The notes: generated by a model from the letters alone, not told the origin. A stretch of DNA of 64,000 bases from Saussurea involucrata (GCA_033807775.1 CM066320.1:179338784-179402783), one strand, 5' to 3'; shown: positions 1-11,776, counted from the stretch's first letter. A program made the numbers and translations.

Positions 1-1607
1 CTCATTTGTGTGCTACTTTGATCTTTATTGAATATAGAGGTGGCTTCCTTTGTTGTTAATATTGTTTGATTACTTGTTCTGGGATCACAAATATGATTCA
101 AAGGACAGCAACGAGTCTTAAGTGCAAAGCAGGTAAGCTTCCTAGCAAATACCTCGGGGTTCCGTTAGGTGATAACATGGCAAAGGTAGATGCTTGGGCC
201 CCGATTATAGAGAAATTTCAGAAAAGGCTTTCAAGATGGAAGATCAAAACTTTATCGATCGGTGGTCGACGTGTCCTAGTTCAAGCTGTCCTAGGTAATA
301 TTGCTACATATTATCTATCGATTTTCAAGGCTCCTAAGTCGATAAAAAATCACTTGGAAAGTCTTAGAAGGGACTTTTTCTGGGGATCGGAAGAATTTGA
401 CAGGAAGATTTCTTGGGTAAACTGGAAAACGGTGATGAGAAGTAAAAAGTGTGGAGGTCTCGGCATTGGAAGTATAGACGTATCCAATATATCTTTACTC
501 ACTAAATGGGCCTGGAGATATAGGAACGACCCGACCTCTAACTAGGGGAAGATAATAAAGGCGATTTATGGTATAGGCGGAGGTTTTAACGCGGAACGAG
601 ACCAATTCAATAGGTCCAGTCTTTGGGGAAGTGTGATTGCGGCTGTTCAATTTTTGAACACTAAGATTAAACTTTAATGATTTGTGTGTTAAACAGGTCG
701 GGAACGGAGAACATACAGCTTTTTGGACGGACTGCTGGAAGGGCTCATCCTCTTTCGAATGTTGTTTCCCTAGACTTTTTGCTCTAGAAAAAATGAAAGA
801 GGCTTCGGTGGCTGACAGAATCAAAACGAGATACGGGTGGGATTGGCGTAGACCCATCCGTGAAGGAAGGGAAGCGGAAGAACTCGAACATCTAAAGGAG
901 TTGATAAAGAATTGTGAGCTGTCAATTAAACCAGACGGATGGAAATGGAATTTAGAGAGAAATGGTTTATTCACTGTCGGATCCTTGAAATGCGCCATTG
1001 AAATCTTGTATTTAGGAGTGGGGGTAAAAGAAACAATATGGAATTCCTTGGTACCTCCTAGAGTTAACATATTCATGTGGAGAGTTAATCTAGATCGAGT
1101 TCCTACCCGTGTTAACCTCGATAAGATCATGATTGATATTGATTCCATCTTATGCCCAGTTTGCGGTTCCTCTCCAGAAACTATCGAGCACGTGTTATTC
1201 GGATGTCGAGTGGCGGAGGAGGTGTGGAAGTTTATAGAGAGATGGTGGACGATATCGCTCCCAACGGAAAGATCTTTGGGTTCGATACTCAGTGGAGTGA
1301 AATCGAGGTACAATGACAGGTATGTTAATGAAGCGTTAGAGGCAATCATTTTCATCAGCGTGTATTGCCTGTGGTGTTTTCGGAACATGTTTGCTTTCGA
1401 TAATTCTCCTCCATGTAAGCATTCCCTCTTTGATTACATTGTCGAAAAGTCTTTCGTTTGGTTATTGGCTAGGTGCAGTGGGTGTGTTAAAAATCCGATA
1501 ACTTGGAGATATCATCCTATTGTGTGTATTAAACCTTTGTAATGGTTCTGTTTTTTTGCTAGTTTCTTGCTAGCTGTTATTAAAAGTGGTTTTCGTTTCC
1601 AAAAAAT
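1..1607 (+). mobile_element. LINE (non-LTR retrotransposon), 3' part
   Basis: The segment carries the end of a plant LINE reverse-transcriptase ORF followed by about 60 bp of 3' UTR and a short A-run near 1602-1607. Homology to the duplicated GDSL block begins right after that A-run, so the LINE 3' end is probably the boundary. The 5' part lies outside the window. The ORF is broken, so this copy is dead. Confidence 0.8.
66..1542 (+). pseudogene. LINE reverse transcriptase C-terminal region with zinc-binding domain (broken)
   Basis: Two reading frames together give the C-terminal third of a plant LINE polyprotein. Positions 66-545 encode the thumb/linker region, with the hallmark KLPSKYLGVPLG, LSIGGRRVLVQAVL and FFWG blocks. 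Positions 682-1542 encode the RNase H-like linker and the RT zinc-binding domain, with C-x2-C-x8-H-x4-C at residues 158, 161, 170 and 175 of that frame, and end in a WRYHP tail. A stop at 543 and a frameshift before 682 separate the halves. In a live element this protein copies the LINE RNA at the nicked target. The zinc-binding domain is typical of plant LINEs, and scraps of the same C-terminus recur near 2.6 and 28.7 kb. Confidence 0.85.
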
Positions 1608-1997
1608 ATATATATCTGAAGTTTCACTCGACGAATAAAAAATAAGTATATATTAGAATCAAAATTAGTAATTTGAAATACCAATTCCAAGAATAGGTAA
1701 CTTGGATAGTTAACAATATAAAAAAAGGTAAAACTTTTAAAAAATTTTGGACTTCACAAAGTGAAATCTCCAATTTATTTGTGATGAAGGGAGCATTCTG
1801 TCAAAAAACTAGTTTACATAAAATGTTTAGACTTGTCATAACAAAATAAAGAAGTTTGGAGGGAAAAAAAAGTAGAAAACATCAATCAATATTTTGTACT
1901 AATAACAATGTGAAAACAAATAATATTCTTAGAGATGTAATGTGAATTGAATTTGTATTATGTGAAACAAATGACAAAACGAGAGAACGAAAAAGAC

Positions 1998-2251
1998 CGA
2001 TGATATCTGCCATGGTTCGACCATTGGTAAATCTACCGCTGACACCATCTGGAAAATCAATTCCATAAGGCTTGAAATTCGCTTTAGCTACCGTCACCAG
2101 CTTGTTGTTTGTTGCCGCTATCGACCAACGAGTCTCCAAATATGAAGTAACAAGGGACTTGTGGTTCACCGACCACTACAAATGCTTGAAGTTGCATGAA
2201 CCCTACAACTACGAGGATAGGAAACAAGAAGCTAAGCTTAATACGAGCCAT
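1998..2251 (-). pseudogene. GDSL esterase/lipase exon 1, duplicate copy
   Basis: The exon starts at the ATG at 2251 (MARIKLSFLF), runs through a hydrophobic signal peptide (about residues 1-27) and reaches the GDSL block I (CYFIFGDSLVDSGN). It ends at a donor site after ADIIG. It is 254 bp long, one base more than an in-phase exon. An extra A in the run of AAC codons after GDSLVDSGN shifts the frame, and the downstream part (LVTVAKANFKPYGIDFPDGVSGRFTNGRT in three blocks) reads in another frame. The same insertion is present in the other copy. Exons 2-5 are not in this copy within the window; if present they would lie left of the LINE. Confidence 0.85.
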
Positions 2252-2490
2252 GTTTGTTGGACTACAAAGAAAATAATTAAGGAATAAGGATGATCGGTTT
2301 GGAAATGAAATGCATTCATTAACACACACATATATATATATATATAAGGAAAGAGAGGAGAGGTGGGCAAGTGGGAATTGTTTGCTTCTTAATTTCAACG
2401 GGGAGACGTGCGTAAGTGGGGATCTAATTAAAAAGTTTGATCAATCATTTGCTATTGTTTTTTAGTGATTTAGTACCATGCTTTTGGATA

Positions 2491-2790
2491 CTACATGTTA
2501 ATTATTAGCACATGTAAGTTGGGTCGATCGTATAAAAAGATACAATCAAAAGGATGATATCTCCACGTTATAGGACTTTTATCGCTCCCCTTACATCTAG
2601 CTAATAACCAAATGAATAATTTTTCCGCAATTTGATCAAGGAGAGAGTTTTTACGAGGCGGAGGATTGTCAAATACGCACCTGTTCCGAAAGCACCACAT
2701 ACAATAATTGCTTCAACTGCTTCCTTGACTTGTCTATCCTTCCCTCTGAAAATACTGTTTCTTCTAGTCTCATGCATAAAAGACAAACAA
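2491..2790 (-). pseudogene. LINE RT C-terminal scrap (copy 1)
   Basis: Two minus-strand frames encode fragments resembling the end of the LINE at 66-1542: VKEAVEAII, then WCFRNRCVF, WLLARCKG and PITWRYHPFDCI. A frameshift separates the two pieces. It sits upstream of GDSL exon 1 and is shared with copy 2 (28575-28830), so it predates the duplication. Confidence 0.8.
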
Positions 2791-2913
2791 GAAGAAACAA
2801 TTTATAAGACTATACATTGCAATTTTCTATTTAACTCGTCTTCTTTGCTTAAAAACATCTTCAATTGGACTATCTTATTTGTGGCTTAGAACCAAGTTTA
2901 TTCCCATCATACA

Positions 2914-2927
2914 CACACACACAACAG
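2914..2927. repeat. Short (AC)n microsatellite, copy 1
   Basis: About seven AC units. The equivalent site in copy 2 (28980-29073) holds a very long AC run, which makes this a marker of post-duplication slippage. Confidence 0.9.
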
Positions 2928-2993
2928 TGTGATAAAAATGCGTATATAAGAACATTAGTTAGATTTTGACCGATGCATTTTAGTCATTTCTTA

Positions 2994-3418
2994 CACTATA
3001 ACAAAGTTGGTTTTATAGTATGTCATAATTTTCTAAGCGTCCTAATAGACCACTTTATAGGACCAAAAACATAAAACATTTTATTTATAGACGTTGTAAT
3101 AAGTTTATAACACGTTTTTTGCCGTTGTAAAAAGTTTTGTAAGAATTTTTTATAAACGAACGTCATATTTACTATTTTATGAGAAACTATTTGAAAAATC
3201 GTTTTATAAAGACAAGTGGCCTATAAAAAATATGGGTTTAAAGTGTCCTATAAAATAGCTGATGTGACGTTTTGTATTAAAAATGTTATAAAATTTGTTA
3301 AGACGTCCCAAGGCATCTTATAAACTTATTACAACGTCATTAGATAGGACGCTTTAGATTTTGGTCCTATGAATGATGTCTTATAACACAGTCATTAGGA
3401 TCCAATTTTGTTGTAATG
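2994..3418. mobile_element. CACTA-like MITE, copy 1
   Basis: The left end reads CACTATAACAAAGTTGG and the right end is its imperfect inverted complement (CCAATTTTGTTGTAATG). The roughly 425-bp interior has no ORF and repeats short CCTATAAA-type motifs on both strands, like CACTA subterminal repeats. Target duplications of three bases are not cleanly visible. The second copy is at 29144-29571. Confidence 0.6.
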
Positions 3419-3449
3419 ATGATTTTTTGAAACGTTCAATTGACCCGGC

Positions 3450-3450
<1 letters not shown>

Positions 3451-3506
<56 letters not shown>
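3451..3506. repeat. (TA)n(TG)n microsatellite
   Basis: A TA run is followed directly by a TG run. Copy 2 has only a short tatatat at the equivalent site (about 29607), the opposite of the trend at the AC run. Confidence 0.9.
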
Positions 3507-3646
3507 GGTATGCAATTTTAAGCCAATTAAAGATTGTAGCATTTGATCGTTATAAGTTGGGAAAGAAAGTTAGGCTTTTTAAGATGAAAACGATGAATGA
3601 TAGTAGACTTCTGTAAGTTAAATTCATGGAATGATCAAAAGCGTAC

Positions 3647-4400
3647 GATCGACACCCTTGTAAGTTTAATTAGCATCTATCACCGATATCTATCAATTCA
3701 ACAATTGATAGAAGTGTACATATGCATTCCCTTTCTTGACCCTTGCCTCTCAAAATAGAAAAAAATGTGTTAGTTAAAGCACTCCATTTATTGTAGCTTC
3801 ATAAATTATTTTAAATTGTTTTACAAACACTCTAAAGGTCCCAACACACATTAAATTAGAACAAAAGAGGTTCAAAAGTGCTTGTTCAAAAGTGCTTGTT
3901 ACCCATCACTTTTTTGATTCATTACTTTTTTGTTAACACACACACAAGATGAGCCGTGCACAAATAAAGATGAACCATGCACATAGGTAAATTACTTTTA
4001 AAAAATTCATTTATTAAAAGACGGGGTTTCTTTTTAAAGAATTTAAAATGTTGTAACAGGAACAAAACAGTATAAAGAACGATACCAAAGAGCCTCTGGT
4101 CCAATTGTATCCGGGTTACCAATAAGAACCCAACGACTTGAAGGTTAAAATTAAAGTTCAAATTTTAGTAAAGATGAGATTTTTTCTTTTAAAGGCTAAT
4201 GCAATATTATTAAAGAAACCAAAGAAACCAACAAAATTACAACAAACGATTTTGCAAGCTACAGAGCCTACCCGAAAGACAACAAAGCCGACCAAAATCA
4301 AACAAAAAGAACCGAAGCACCCCGTCGAAGCCAGGTACACATAAAACCAACAAGTAGACTTGAGGATAACCTTTGAGTTTCTAGTCTGAATAAGAACTAT
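3647..4400. other. Unassigned spacer left of element A
   Basis: No supported gene. It contains a small tandem duplication of ttcaaaagtgcttg near 3870-3900. Minus-strand sequence from about 4100 to 4400 is T-rich and could be a LINE or SINE tail, but I could not establish this. The junction at 4400/4401 cuts the 3' LTR of element A after 51 bp. Confidence 0.5.
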
Positions 4401-4451
4401 TTTCAATAAGGCCCCTCTACTTGATACAAGGTGTCAGTTAGGGCACTAACA
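4401..4451 (-). repeat. Element A 3' LTR, first 51 bp only
   Basis: On the minus strand the tract AAAGGGGGAGAT is followed by TGTTAGTGCCCTAACTG. This LTR start matches 24205-24255, and the match stops at 4401. The remaining 158 bp of the LTR are missing, so the element end was deleted or replaced. Confidence 0.75.
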
Positions 4452-4485
4452 ATCTCCCCCTTTGTATCAAAGTAGAGGCAAAGAT

Positions 4486-7400
4486 TTAAGCATTCACCGG
4501 AGTCACGTGTTTCTTCCGAATCCCGAAGATGATCTCGAATCTTCTCAGTGCGTTCCGGTACTCACGTCTGTAACTGAAGGCATCCAGGACTTGTTGTATC
4601 AGCCGCTTCTCCTTCTCCTTCAGCTTGACCTCTCCACATTCATCTAATCTGAGCTTACTCTCCAGTTGTATTTGAATCACCTTGAAAGTCTCGTCGCAGT
4701 ATTTGTTTTTTTTCACAGATTCTCGGAATCTCTTCTTCTTCTCATGATTAAAGTAGACAACTCTGAGTTCAGGTTTATCAAGTACAGAGTAAACAGAGAT
4801 ACCTTGGATGTCAGCAAGTCTCTTGTTGGGTCCTCGGAGGTTCACTCTAGATTGATGTGCTTCTAAGGCCATCATTCTATTTTCTTTTCAGGAGTTCGTG
4901 CCAGAATGTCATACATGCTTAGGAAGTCATCAAGCATCAGGCTCTTGAAGTCAGCTTTCGTGAAGAACCATTCTTTACCATCTGACCTCATGACTGTAAA
5001 CTGCGGATACCAAACATTGAGCAGCCTATGTGACTCTATCTTCAGAATTTTCATAATCGCCTTATCAGACCTTGCAACATTCACCTTCAGGTCTTTATTT
5101 CTCATTACGTGCAGAAATTATGTTCTGTGTAGAGTCGGCCATAGATCAATTATGTATACTTTTACTAGGTCAATTTTCTGAATGTCCCTTACAAACAAGT
5201 CTTTTCTTTCACTCTCTTGGAACGGAGTTAAAATTCTTACTCTTTCACATGTCCCAATGTAGTTAGGTTCATCATCAATCAGATTCTGATACAAGCGAAG
5301 CTCAGCATCTAAGATGGGATGTCGAATATTGCCATCAATGTTTACCGAAATATTTTGCGCTGAAGTACTAGTACCTTCTTCATTCGGTTGTTCCGGTTGA
5401 GTGTTATCATCTTCAGAATCAGATTCCACAACACGAGCCCCAGAAGTATCAAAGATATCATCCAGTTCCTTCTTAATCTGGATAGTTGTTCTCTTCGGCT
5501 CATCCGAGTCTATATAAATGATTCAACGATAAGATTATCTGCCATCTGTTCTTCAGTTGTCCTATTGTCACCACCTTGAAGCTTTTCAACCCTAGGTGTG
5601 GCATCAGCTAGGACTTCAGTATCATCAACATGAACCACATTATTTCCCTGTCCACCTGCCCCCTCAGTTACTGCTTGATCTGATTCCCCAATATTTTCAG
5701 CATGAGCACCACTTGACTCTCCAACTCTGGCTCTCTTCTCCCCCTCATGGTGATCAGGGTCATCCTGATCATCATGTCTAAGTCTTTTGGAACCTTGAGC
5801 CTGAATACCACATGTCTGTTCCAAAACTTTGATTCTATCAGATAAGGATGTGAAACCTAACATCATGGCTTCGGTCATTTCTCGAAGTGAGGAATTTAGA
5901 GTTTGGAAGTCTGTGTTGGTGGATAGTTGGGTTTGGGTTTCAGTTTGTCTTCGGAGTAAACCTACCAAATCTACCTCTTCGTTGGTATTGGTATCTCCTT
6001 GGTCAAGTAACCGGGCTAAGAGCTCTGATTTGAGCTGGTGGGTTGGGATGGTATGTAAGGGTTGTGATGGTGGAGGTTGAGATCGGGGTTGAGTTTCGGA
6101 TGGTTAAGATTCAGGAACTGACGGAGATTCTGCTACCCCATTCCCTTTAACTGCTCTGCTAACTTCTGTTGAAAGTCTGTCAAATGTCTCTTGCATTTCC
6201 TTACGGTGAAGCTTGTAATAGTTGTTAATGGATTCTAGAGAAGCTCTCAGAAAATCCAGAGTGACATATGTGGGGGCGGACCTAGCATTTCAACCACCTG
6301 ATCAAGAGGAAAATTGGTAAAATTGGGCCTAATACCCGAACCACATAGGTTTTCGGTTTGAATTGCAGTTGAAGCAACTGAATGGTCTGTGCTCATAGTT
6401 GGCATTGTGTTAGCTATGACAGGTCTTCCACCTGATCATCGCAAGGCACCAACGAATGGCGGCCTTACTCTGGGTGTTCCGGTTGGGGAACGGAAGCCTC
6501 CAACTTGATGTAATATTGGCGCTCGTGTCCTAGGAAAAGTAGTTCGTCCAAATGGCACTAGACTCGATGTGCGTGGAATAAAGTTCGGTGGTCGGGGCAG
6601 TAGCCTACCTGATTCCATATCAGCAAACACCGAATCTGTTCCTGATAGAAGTTGTGCTTGATCCCCTGTGCTGAATGAAACATCTGCTTGTTGAGAAGCC
6701 GATGAGTGGCTTTGTGGGGTTGTGCACTACATGGTTGGGTCCACCATGTTCGTTTCAATGCGCAACGGCGACGTCGTTGGCAGTAGATGCGGCTACTCGG
6801 TTAGACTCGGTTTGGGGAGGATAACTAGTTAAAACTTTATGCGATCCTGTCTCATTCTCTCCCTATTCTTTTCTAACACTCTCTCGGCTTACTATATTAA
6901 TATTTTCAACCTCTACTCCCTCATGCCGCCTTATGACACCAGTTTCGCCTGAGAGTCCGATGTATCAAGTGGAATCAACATCAGAGCTCTCTACATGTGG
7001 TCGCAGGCCAACTTGTCTTGGTATCTTATTAACATCTGGATCATGATCGGAGTCAGACTCTGAATCTGAAGCACCATCAGCATCATGTCTGAGTTGGTTA
7101 GTGGCTTCATCCTCGGAAGTAGAAGCAGATATAACATTATCAGCATTACCAGCAGAATCCCATGAGACGTCATCAGCAAAGATTTGGACTTTAGCAGATT
7201 TAGACGTAGATGCATGACCAGCAGTCCTCACCACATCACCCCCTCTATTTATTGCAGTTCTCCTCACCTCTCCCCGTTCAGAAATCCTGTGTTCCTGAAC
7301 CTGCTCGACTCTTGTACCCTCACCACCTAGTTGGTTGTCACTGTGGGTAGGTCCCTCCGGATCTGGCTGGACCATCAGTGCGTTATCTAACCTATATTGT

Positions 7401-8323
7401 CTAACAATCGGCGACTGCTGGTCATCATAGGCTAGTACAACCTCTGGAATAGTGGCGATGTGAGCAAAGTCGATCCCGTCGGGCATCTTGAGGAAATGCA
7501 TCCATTGGCTTGGTCCTTGGACTGCATTTGGGCGTCTCGGAATCTATGGGTTATCATCCATGATTTGCTGAATAATAATCTGCAAGAATCTCTGATATGG
7601 CACGAAGTTGCGATTCTTGATTGGCTTTGATTTGTCACCGATGATCTCTATGAGTTCATTCCAAATGATGATAGCATAATCTATCTTGCGGTTGAAAGCG
7701 ACAACATGGAATAATCGAAGTGTAGCAATGTTGCAACGATCTAAGTCGGTATGCTTCGGTGTCATACATCGATTGATTATAGAGAATAAGGTGTACCAGA
7801 TCCTTGGTAAGAACTTTCGTTTGAACTGTGTTGAGCGAGTAAGGATGGTGTTACCAGTGGGTTGATATCCCAAGCTACGGATATCGGCACAAAGTTGAGC
7901 TTTAGGGATTTGGTCTTCGAAATCAGGTTGATACGATAGATCAAGTGCTCGGCGAAGTCTTTTGAGAGTTAAGCGTACATCAAAATGAACTACTTTTGCT
8001 GTAAAATGTTGGCCGCGTCTATGAACTGGATGGAATGTCAATGTATTCCAAAATTGTTGGAGATAAATGACAGGTACAGTGATAAACTTTGTAAGGGCAG
8101 TGCAAAGAGGATGGCCTTTGAGGATTTCCAGGATGATGGGATAGTCAAAAGCCACATGTAGATCAAAGTGATGGTTGTTGTCAGCAATGGCAAGGAAAGA
8201 ACCTCGGGGTAGAAGTTTGACATCTAGGTCACGTGCGTTCACCGATAGATGCGAGGATCGGTGAGACGGGATCACGGTATTCTCATCCGAGGAATTTCCA
8301 TCATTCTGTCTTACATGTGCCAT
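4486..8323 (-). pseudogene. Element A additional ORF (aORF), fragmented
   Basis: The first segment (8323-7544) starts with MAHVRQNDG and encodes about 259 residues, including an IWYTLFSIINRC block and PYQRFLQIIIQQIMDDNP. It continues in frame past a TAG at 7544 to 6965, then through several frames (6758-6436, 5968-5510, 5429-5118, 5105-4872, 4875-4486) to just before the polypurine tract. Element C's aORF matches these parts in the same order: MxDNPAIPRR, NPMVQPxPEGP, a coiled segment ending SLSDRIKVLEQTC, the basic stretch KRLRHDD with EGEKRAR, and a YPxFTVxRxDGxEWxF block. Multiple stops and frameshifts show it is dead. I do not know its biochemical function. The basic cluster resembles a bipartite nuclear localisation signal (inference). 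Confidence 0.75.
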
Positions 8324-8395
8324 CTGAATATGATAAAATCAGTACAGTGCCCAAAAAGTGGATTTTATGAAAAATTTGTCAAAACATTTTTTATG

Positions 8396-9225
8396 TCCTG
8401 GTTTTATCGCAAGGCACATCAAGTGTTGTCGCAAAGAAGGTTTATCGCAAAGCATTAGACGCGATAAAATTTTATCGCAACCAAAGGCTTGCGATAAAGA
8501 TGAATAATAGAGACGTGCGATAACAATGAACATGAAGAACACAGTGGCTTGCGATAAACTTGAACACGATCGAAAACCTAAGTGTTCAAGCCCAGATTTC
8601 TAATTTTCGCACACAATGATGTTTAAACCTATCGCACTAGGGTCACAATGCACACAGAAGGTAATACCAAGCAATTTTAACTAATAACAACCACAAACAC
8701 AGAGTGTAATCGACAGAATATGAAAGGACTCACATGGAGTTTGACTTCTAAACCCTAAAAACGACCGTGGACAATGATTCAATGGATAAAAAAGTGAAAT
8801 AAACACATGAATCTAACCTTTGATGCAATCGATTTGAACACAAGATGATTCGAAAATCGCAGATTTGCACTTGAGAGCTTAAGAGAGTTTTGAGAGATAG
8901 AAAAATACAAGTATTTCGAAAACTGCTCTATTTATATGATTTTGAAGATGGTGACATGTGGCATCGTGAGATTGGTCCAACGATTGACCACCACAGTGTC
9001 AGATTATCGCATGAAAGAAGATGTGATAAACCTCAATGTTGTCGCAAGAAACATGTTGCGATAACATCATCAAGGATTTAATCGCAACTGAGTGTTGCGA
9101 TAAGTTACTGTTCACACGTGTTTATAGGAAGCTAAAGATGCGATAAAAATTGTTATCGCAAGAAGCATGTTGCGATAAAACTAGCGAGTGTTTTATCGCA
9201 AGTAGCTTGATCCGATAAAACTCTA
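8396..9225. repeat. TTGCGATAA/TTATCGCAA motif array, spacer upstream of aORF A
   Basis: About twenty copies of TTGCGATAA or its complement, with variants such as TTGTCGCAA, occur in both orientations in two clusters (about 8396-8560 and 9000-9225). The array lies between the end of pol and the aORF start codon at 8323. A second array lies in the leader at 23280-23655. Spacing is irregular, so this is not a simple tandem repeat. Confidence 0.9.
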
Positions 9226-9337
9226 ACACTTTAGACATTTTCAAAAATATTTTGCAAGGAATTTCAAAAAGATTTTATCACATTGGAAGATGTCCAACTT
9301 CCAATTGATTAAGCACTTAAGTTTTAAAACAAGGTTT

Positions 9338-9531
9338 TCACTCCCCCTTAAATGATGCATAGATGTTGAAAAATTATTTTTCATCATTTAAGAGTGTGAT
9401 AAAAACATATTAGAATACGAACCTTGTTGTCTTCAAGAATCTATTCGATGTCATCTAAACGTACAAAATTATGGCTGTTAAGCGCACTCCCCCTATTTTT
9501 GTGCATGTAATCTGTACTATACTCCCCCTGA
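9338..9531 (-). promoter_or_regulatory. Multiple polypurine tracts downstream of pol (element A)
   Basis: Three minus-strand AGGGGGAGT-type tracts occur at about 9340-9348, 9485-9494 and 9520-9530, just after the RNase H ORF. They resemble the tract that precedes the 3' LTR. Multiple polypurine tracts at this position are a known Sirevirus feature and may prime extra plus-strand DNA starts. Confidence 0.65.
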
Positions 9532-9763
9532 GACCATGAACACACCTCATGCAGATACACGTATCATATATAATCTCAAATACATCATTAAAAGGAAAGA
9601 AATAACAAGTTGAACAAACATTTGAAAAATAACAAAGTCATGAAAATTTAAATAACATATATTGAGAATAGAATATGATGAAAATTTGAGTGTATCAATC
9701 TAGATACAATATCTAGATTGAGATACAAATATTTCCATCTATTATAGAATCAATATAGGAGAG

Positions 9764-11491
9764 TTAAACTTTCATGTTCAACATGCCAAGCTTGGATACT
9801 AAGAAATTAAAGTGTTTTTCATCCAAGGCTTTTGTGAAAAGATCGGCAAGTTGAAATTCAGTTGTAACAAAGTATAATTCAATTGTTCCTTTCTCAACAT
9901 GATCTTTAATAAAAGGATACCTGATGTCGATATGTTTAGTCTTGGTGTGTTGGACAGGATTAGCAGATATGGCAATCGCGTTTTTGCTGTCACAGTATAT
10001 ACGGATCTTCTCATATTTGAACCCATAGTCCATGAGTTGGGTTTTCATCCACAGGACTTGTGAACAACAGCTGACTGCGGCTACATACTCAGCCTCCACA
10101 GTTGATGTTGACACACAATTTTGCTTCTTAGATGACCAGCTCACGAGCTTGTCTCCCAAAAACTGTACATGTCCTGATGTGCTCTTCCTGTCTAGCATGT
10201 TTCCTCCATGATCCGCGTCTGAGTATGCGGTGAGTTCGTATCCCGTCCCTTTTAGATACCACAGTCCGAGATACGATGTACCTTTCAAATAACGAAAGAT
10301 TCTTTTGGCGGCGCCAAGGTGTGATACCTTAGGTTTGGCCTGAAATCTTGCACACAGACAAGTTGCGAACATAATATCTGGACGACTCGCAGTTAAGTAC
10401 ATTAATGGCCCTATCATTCCTTTATAATTCTTAAGATCAACATCCTCACCATCAGGATCTGGACCGATCATAGATCCTGGTGCCATTGGAGTACCAATCG
10501 ACGTACAATTTTCCATCTTGAATTTCTTCAGAATGTCAAACACGTACTTGGACTGATTAATGAAGATTCCTGTCAAAAACTGCTTGACTTGTAGTCCGAG
10601 AAAGAAGTTAATCTCTCCCATCATACTCATATGGAATCTAGTCACCATAATGTTAGAGAACCATGTACATAATGCAGGGTTAGTCGAACCAAAATATATA
10701 TCATCAACATAAATCTGTACGAGAAGAATTTCACCTTCCTCATGCTTGGTAAAGAGAGTCGTGTCAATTTTACCTTTTTCAAAGCCGACACCTAGTAGAA
10801 AGGTAGATAGAACTACATACCAGGCACGTGGGGCTTGCTTGAGACCGTAAAGAGCTTTGTCAAGAATGTACACATGATCTGGTTTATCTTTGTACACAAA
10901 GCCTTCAGGTTGAGACACGTACACTTCTTTCTTCAGAACACCGTTCAAGAATGCCGTCTTTACGTCCATTTGATAAACTGTGAAGTTCTTGTAGGCGGCA
11001 AAAGATAAGAACATCCGAATTGCCTCTAAGAGAGCAACTGGTGTGTACGTCTCATTGTAGTCTATACCCTTTTGTTGCCTGTACCCTTTTGCTACTAGCC
11101 ATGCTTTGTTTCTCACGACTATGCCGTCTTCATCTCTCTTATTTTTCAGGACCCACTTTGTACCAATGATTGTTTTACCCTTGGGTCTAGGAACTAATCT
11201 CCACACTTTCAAAGCTTCAAATGAATTCAGCTTGTCTTGCATCGCAATAATCCAATCCGGATCCTCTAAGGCTTGTTGAACTGTAGATGGCTCAACTTGA
11301 CTCAGAAAGAGCGCGAATAGACCTTCATTTGAGGTTGAAGATCTGGTCTTCACAGGTTCAGACACCTCACCAATCACTTGATCTATTGGGTGACTGTGTG
11401 TCCACTTCTTTGAGTGTGGATGGGGAGAAATAGCATCTTGATTGGGGTCTACTAATGTAGGATATTTATCGAAGTTCAACTCAATCGTCAA
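9764..11491 (-). CDS. Element A reverse transcriptase-RNase H
   Basis: An open frame of about 575 residues encodes the Copia-type RT followed by RNase H. RT motifs: WRLVPRPKGKTIIGTKWV (about residues 97-114), the first catalytic Asp in QMDVKTAF (D176), YGLKQAPRAW (about 215-224) and the YVDD box (261-264). RNase H motifs: SDADHGG, EAEY, YCDSKNAIA and the terminal LADLFTKAL. The start is arbitrary because the frame is the 3' part of a polyprotein. Upstream reading is broken by a TAG near 11575 and by element B. The domain itself is uninterrupted, although some usually conserved residues differ (NKAWLVAKG, VALLEAIR). It would copy element RNA into DNA inside the particle. Confidence 0.88.
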   Translation of the reverse strand: MTIELNFDKYPTLVDPNQDAISPHPHSKKWTHSHPIDQVIGEVSEPVKTRSSTSNEGLFALFLSQVEPSTVQQALEDPDWIIAMQDKLNSFEALKVWRLVPRPKGKTIIGTKWVLKNKRDEDGIVVRNKAWLVAKGYRQQKGIDYNETYTPVALLEAIRMFLSFAAYKNFTVYQMDVKTAFLNGVLKKEVYVSQPEGFVYKDKPDHVYILDKALYGLKQAPRAWYVVLSTFLLGVGFEKGKIDTTLFTKHEEGEILLVQIYVDDIYFGSTNPALCTWFSNIMVTRFHMSMMGEINFFLGLQVKQFLTGIFINQSKYVFDILKKFKMENCTSIGTPMAPGSMIGPDPDGEDVDLKNYKGMIGPLMYLTASRPDIMFATCLCARFQAKPKVSHLGAAKRIFRYLKGTSYLGLWYLKGTGYELTAYSDADHGGNMLDRKSTSGHVQFLGDKLVSWSSKKQNCVSTSTVEAEYVAAVSCCSQVLWMKTQLMDYGFKYEKIRIYCDSKNAIAISANPVQHTKTKHIDIRYPFIKDHVEKGTIELYFVTTEFQLADLFTKALDEKHFNFLVSKLGMLNMKV

Positions 11492-11771
11492 TGTCGGTTC
11501 TGGATGTGAGGCTAGTTGGTTGTCAGAAGAGACACCTGGAACTGCCTCGGGAACTGCTTCAGTAGATTCCTATGGTATGTTATCAGTACTTTGATCATTA
11601 ACATTTGAAGTCGTACCCGATGAAGAAGCACCATTAGTTGATATTGCTTGTGAAGATGTCATGATAGGATTGTATGGAGAAGACACAGGAGTTGTTGCAC
11701 CAGTATTGGATGATGTCGGTACTGGTGAAGGCTCTGACATTGTAGCTTGTACTGGATGTGTAGCAACTTGA
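11492..11771 (-). pseudogene. Element A pol linker between integrase and RT
   Basis: Minus-strand translation of this stretch is a Ser/Thr/Pro-rich linker containing ATMSEPSPVPTSSNTG and ESTEAVPEAVPG, broken by one TAG near 11575. It continues the frame that would follow integrase across the element B insertion. The equivalent linker in element C is intact (about 56560-57080). Confidence 0.6.
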
Positions 11772-11776
11772 TTCCT

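Larger units (their letters stand above)
1612..3646. repeat. Duplicated block, copy 1 (GDSL exon 1 plus upstream DNA)
   Basis: This block is almost base-for-base the same as 27574-29756, in the same orientation. Shared content, left to right, is about 380 bp of intron 1, GDSL exon 1, a dinucleotide run, a LINE scrap, a second dinucleotide run and a CACTA-like MITE. Similarity starts at atatctgaagtttcac and ends at caaaagcgta. At that last point copy 2 is interrupted by a CACTA element, while copy 1 continues with cgatcgacaccc. The microsatellites differ strongly in length between copies, and a roughly 50-bp stretch near 28560-28612 is missing from copy 1. Confidence 0.92.

Noticed and set aside
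2072..2287. Plus-strand ORF opposite GDSL exon 1, present in both copies
   Set aside because: It is the antisense of a conserved exon; its duplication simply follows the block duplication and no domain is visible.
4101..4400. tRNA-derived SINE candidate next to the truncated LTR
   Set aside because: The minus strand shows a phrase resembling tRNA-like sequence, but I could not identify A and B boxes or a target duplication.
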